A stretch of DNA of 64,000 nt from Lysobacter oculi (GTDB lineage: Bacteria; Pseudomonadota; Gammaproteobacteria; Xanthomonadales; Xanthomonadaceae), in contig NZ_CP029556.1 in assembly GCF_003293695.1 (NCBI RefSeq), positions 1,932,001 through 1,996,000 on the forward strand, in the 5' to 3' direction. The translations under genes were made by a program, and so were the position numbers. The notes beneath the pieces were generated by a model that saw nothing but the letters and a program-made list of their open reading frames with translations, searched no databases and had not been told where the DNA came from. Positions 62,194-64,000 of the stretch are shown here, in pieces. Position 1 is the stretch's first letter. The number at the start of each line of letters is the position of its first letter.

Positions 62194-64000
62194 TTACTTC
62201 TTCACCACCGGCTTGCCGTCGGCGTCGAGCACGGTCACTTCGCCCAGGTTGAGCGCGCGCACCGGGGCCTCGATCTTGGACAGGTCGCCGACCACCACCC
62301 AGACCAGCTGGGCCGGGTCGATGTCCTTGGCGGCGGCCGCGGCCTGCGCCGGGGTGAACGCCTGGACCTGGCCGTTGCGCACCTGCACCCAGTTGTCCGG
62401 GCGGCCGTAGCGGACGATGCCGCCGATGGTGCCCATCACCGAGGACGCGGTCTCGTACGCACCCGGCTGGCTGCGCACTTCGTTGTTGATGACCTTGGTC
62501 ACCTCGTCCTGGGTGGCCGGGACCTTGCCGCTGCCGTAGTCGGCGAACTCGCGCTGCATTTCCTTCATCGACTCGGCGGTCTTGTCGATCTGCACCGGCG
62601 CCACCGCCAGCCACGGACGCTGGCCGAGCGCGCCGGCCAGCTGCGTGCGGGCACCGTAGGACCAGTGCTTGTCCTCGCGCAGGTTCATGTTGAGGCGGGA
62701 GGTGAAGCTGCCACCCAGCACGTCGTTGCTCATCTCCAGCGCGACCGCGCCCGGGTCCTTGCTCGACGGCATCAGCTGGCCGGCGATGATGTTGGCCTGC
62801 ACCGCGCCCGGCTGGTCGATCAGGAACACGCGGGCCTTGGCCGGACGGGCGACCTGCGGCAGGGCCGCGACCTTCGGCGCGGCGCCGACGCCCTTCCAGT
62901 CGCCGAGGTGGCGGTTGAGGACCGGCACGATCTGCTGGAGCGTGGTGTCGCCGACGACGATGATCGTGGCGTTCTCCGGGCGCAGCCAGGCGTTCTTGTA
63001 GGCCAGCAGGTCGTCGCGGGTCAGCGAGGCGATGGCGGCTTCGGTGCCGCTGCCGGTGAACGGGATCGCGTAGGGGTGGCCTTCGCCGTAGAGCAGCGGC
63101 GGCAGCACGCGCAGCGCGACGGAGTTCGGGCGGGCCTTTTCCTGGGCGATGCCGGCGATCCACTGCGCCTTGACCCGGTCGATGTCCTTCTGGTCGAAGC
63201 GCGGCGTGCGCAGCATGTCGGCGAACAGCGCGACCGACGGATCCAGGTTGGACTTCAGCGCCGAGACATAGGCGCTGCTGCCGTCGAGCGAAGCGCCGGA
63301 GCCGAACTCGGCACCCAGCGATTCCGCGCGCGCCTTGAAACCCAGCGAATCGAGCGCGCCGGCGCCTTCATCCAGCATGCCCATGGCGAAGCTGGCGGTG
63401 CCCAGCTTGGCGCCGCTGTCGGAGGCGTAGCCGCCATCGAACTGGTAGCTCATCTGCACCACCGGCACTTCGTGGCGCTCGGCCAGCACCACGGTGCTGC
63501 CGTTGGCCAGCTTGGCGCGCTGCAGCGCCGGGAACTTCAGCGCCGGGAACTGCTCGACCGAGGGCACGCCCTTGCTGCGGTCCACGGTGCTGGCGGTGGT
63601 CTTGTACTTGGCGTCCGGCTTGCCGACGGCGAACGGCGCCGGCTTGCCGCTTTCCTCTTCGGCCAGCGGCTTGCGCTCGCCCGGGCTCACCACGAAGGTG
63701 TGGCTCGGCGCGGCCAGCCAGCGCTTGGCGGCGGCGGTCACGGTGGCCGGGGTGGCATTGGCCACGGTCTTGAGGGAATCGCGGAAGCAGCCCGGATCGT
63801 TCTCGTAGATGGCGCAGGCGGCCAGCACGTCGGCCTTGCCGCCGAAGCCGCCGATGCGCTCGACGCCGCGTACCACCTGCGCGTCATAGCTGGTCTTGGC
63901 CTGGGCCAGTTCCTCGGCGGTCGGGCCGTCCTTCAACAGGCGCTGCAGTTCCTCGTCGATCACCGCCTCGACCTGCTTCGGGTCCACGCCCTTCTTCACC
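62194..64000 (-). CDS. M16-family (insulinase-like) peptidase, C-terminal two-thirds only
   Basis: 602 codons visible; the start and N-terminal half are beyond the right edge. ERIGGFGGKADVLAACAIYE is the end of the first M16 repeat; QRAKLANGSTVVLAERHEVP and ASFAMGMLDEGAGALDSLGF are the second repeat, in which the HxxEH Zn motif is replaced (MLDEG), as is normal for the second half. LLAYKNAWLRPENATIIVVG, LNMNLREDKHWSYGARTQLA and DNWVQVRNGQVQAFTPAQAA are further hallmarks. Any active HxxEH must lie outside the window. Exported in most relatives. Confidence 0.9.
   Translation of the reverse strand, partial: VKKGVDPKQVEAVIDEELQRLLKDGPTAEELAQAKTSYDAQVVRGVERIGGFGGKADVLAACAIYENDPGCFRDSLKTVANATPATVTAAAKRWLAAPSHTFVVSPGERKPLAEEESGKPAPFAVGKPDAKYKTTASTVDRSKGVPSVEQFPALKFPALQRAKLANGSTVVLAERHEVPVVQMSYQFDGGYASDSGAKLGTASFAMGMLDEGAGALDSLGFKARAESLGAEFGSGASLDGSSAYVSALKSNLDPSVALFADMLRTPRFDQKDIDRVKAQWIAGIAQEKARPNSVALRVLPPLLYGEGHPYAIPFTGSGTEAAIASLTRDDLLAYKNAWLRPENATIIVVGDTTLQQIVPVLNRHLGDWKGVGAAPKVAALPQVARPAKARVFLIDQPGAVQANIIAGQLMPSSKDPGAVALEMSNDVLGGSFTSRLNMNLREDKHWSYGARTQLAGALGQRPWLAVAPVQIDKTAESMKEMQREFADYGSGKVPATQDEVTKVINNEVRSQPGAYETASSVMGTIGGIVRYGRPDNWVQVRNGQVQAFTPAQAAAAAKDIDPAQLVWVVVGDLSKIEAPVRALNLGEVTVLDADGKPVVKK

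Overview
The window is GC-rich (roughly two-thirds G+C) chromosomal DNA from a gammaproteobacterium, most likely of the Xanthomonadaceae/Lysobacteraceae (Lysobacter, Luteimonas, Thermomonas or Xanthomonas relatives). The basis is gene content and order: coaBC-dut-algC, radC, argS-SPOR, tyrS/M23/anmK, a complete oleA-B-C-D set, UbiB/UbiJ/UbiK, and a lineage-typical putative modified-peptide locus. No rRNA, tRNA, CRISPR array, IS element or prophage was recognised.

Layout. 1-5.4 kb: EnvC-like factor and gpmI, a secreted 18-residue-repeat protein and an M28 lipoprotein peptidase. 5.4-6.1 kb: a gene-free patch of nested inverted repeats. 6.1-13.9 kb: MAPEG protein, an orphan TOPRIM protein, a TfoX-like protein, tyrS, and a cell-wall turnover/recycling group (M23 endopeptidase, anmK, ampG), then xth. 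13.9-28 kb: GNAT, pyrE, a DUF4124-like protein, membrane-anchored algC with dut and coaB/coaC, radC, argS, SPOR protein, lipase-like hydrolase, ICMT-type methylase, SDR, and speA diverging from speE. 29-35 kb: a decayed GGDEF gene between direct repeats of the glnB 3' end, then glnB, ubiK, comM and an S9 peptidase. 35-42 kb: a CvrA-type antiporter, then the most interesting locus. 42-46 kb: glyoxylate shunt (aceB-aceA) diverging from a LysR regulator. 46-49 kb: five small VOC/SRPBCC/DUF1428 genes diverging from a TetR regulator, with two matching operators between them. 49-54.6 kb: acyltransferase, arfB, DUF2059, RluA-type synthase, PAS-GGDEF, ubiB, ubiJ. 54.6-61.6 kb: the ole cluster, interleaved with a SnoaL-like gene, a YkgJ-type Cys-cluster gene and a UbiH/UbiM-like hydroxylase. 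61.7-64 kb: DUF4156 lipoprotein and part of an M16 peptidase.

The candidate undescribed system is at 36758-41942. A 109-aa protein with a nitrile-hydratase-like leader and a Cys-Cys motif diverges from a SagB-related FMN dehydrogenase. It converges on a class III cyclase/TPR membrane protein, which is translationally coupled to a cNMP-binding GGDEF protein. I recognise three of these as the predicted NHLP-related RiPP precursor, peptide-maturation dehydrogenase and peptide-modification-system cyclase families. To my knowledge no product or function has been established. The nucleotide-signalling pair suggests that maturation may be tied to cNMP and c-di-GMP.

A caution for any user: at least eight single-base indels, mostly in short homopolymers, interrupt genes that are otherwise full length (gpmI, envC start, coaBC, argS, PAS-GGDEF, oleD twice, SnoaL-like). 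Several of these genes are essential, so sequencing error is the simplest explanation.
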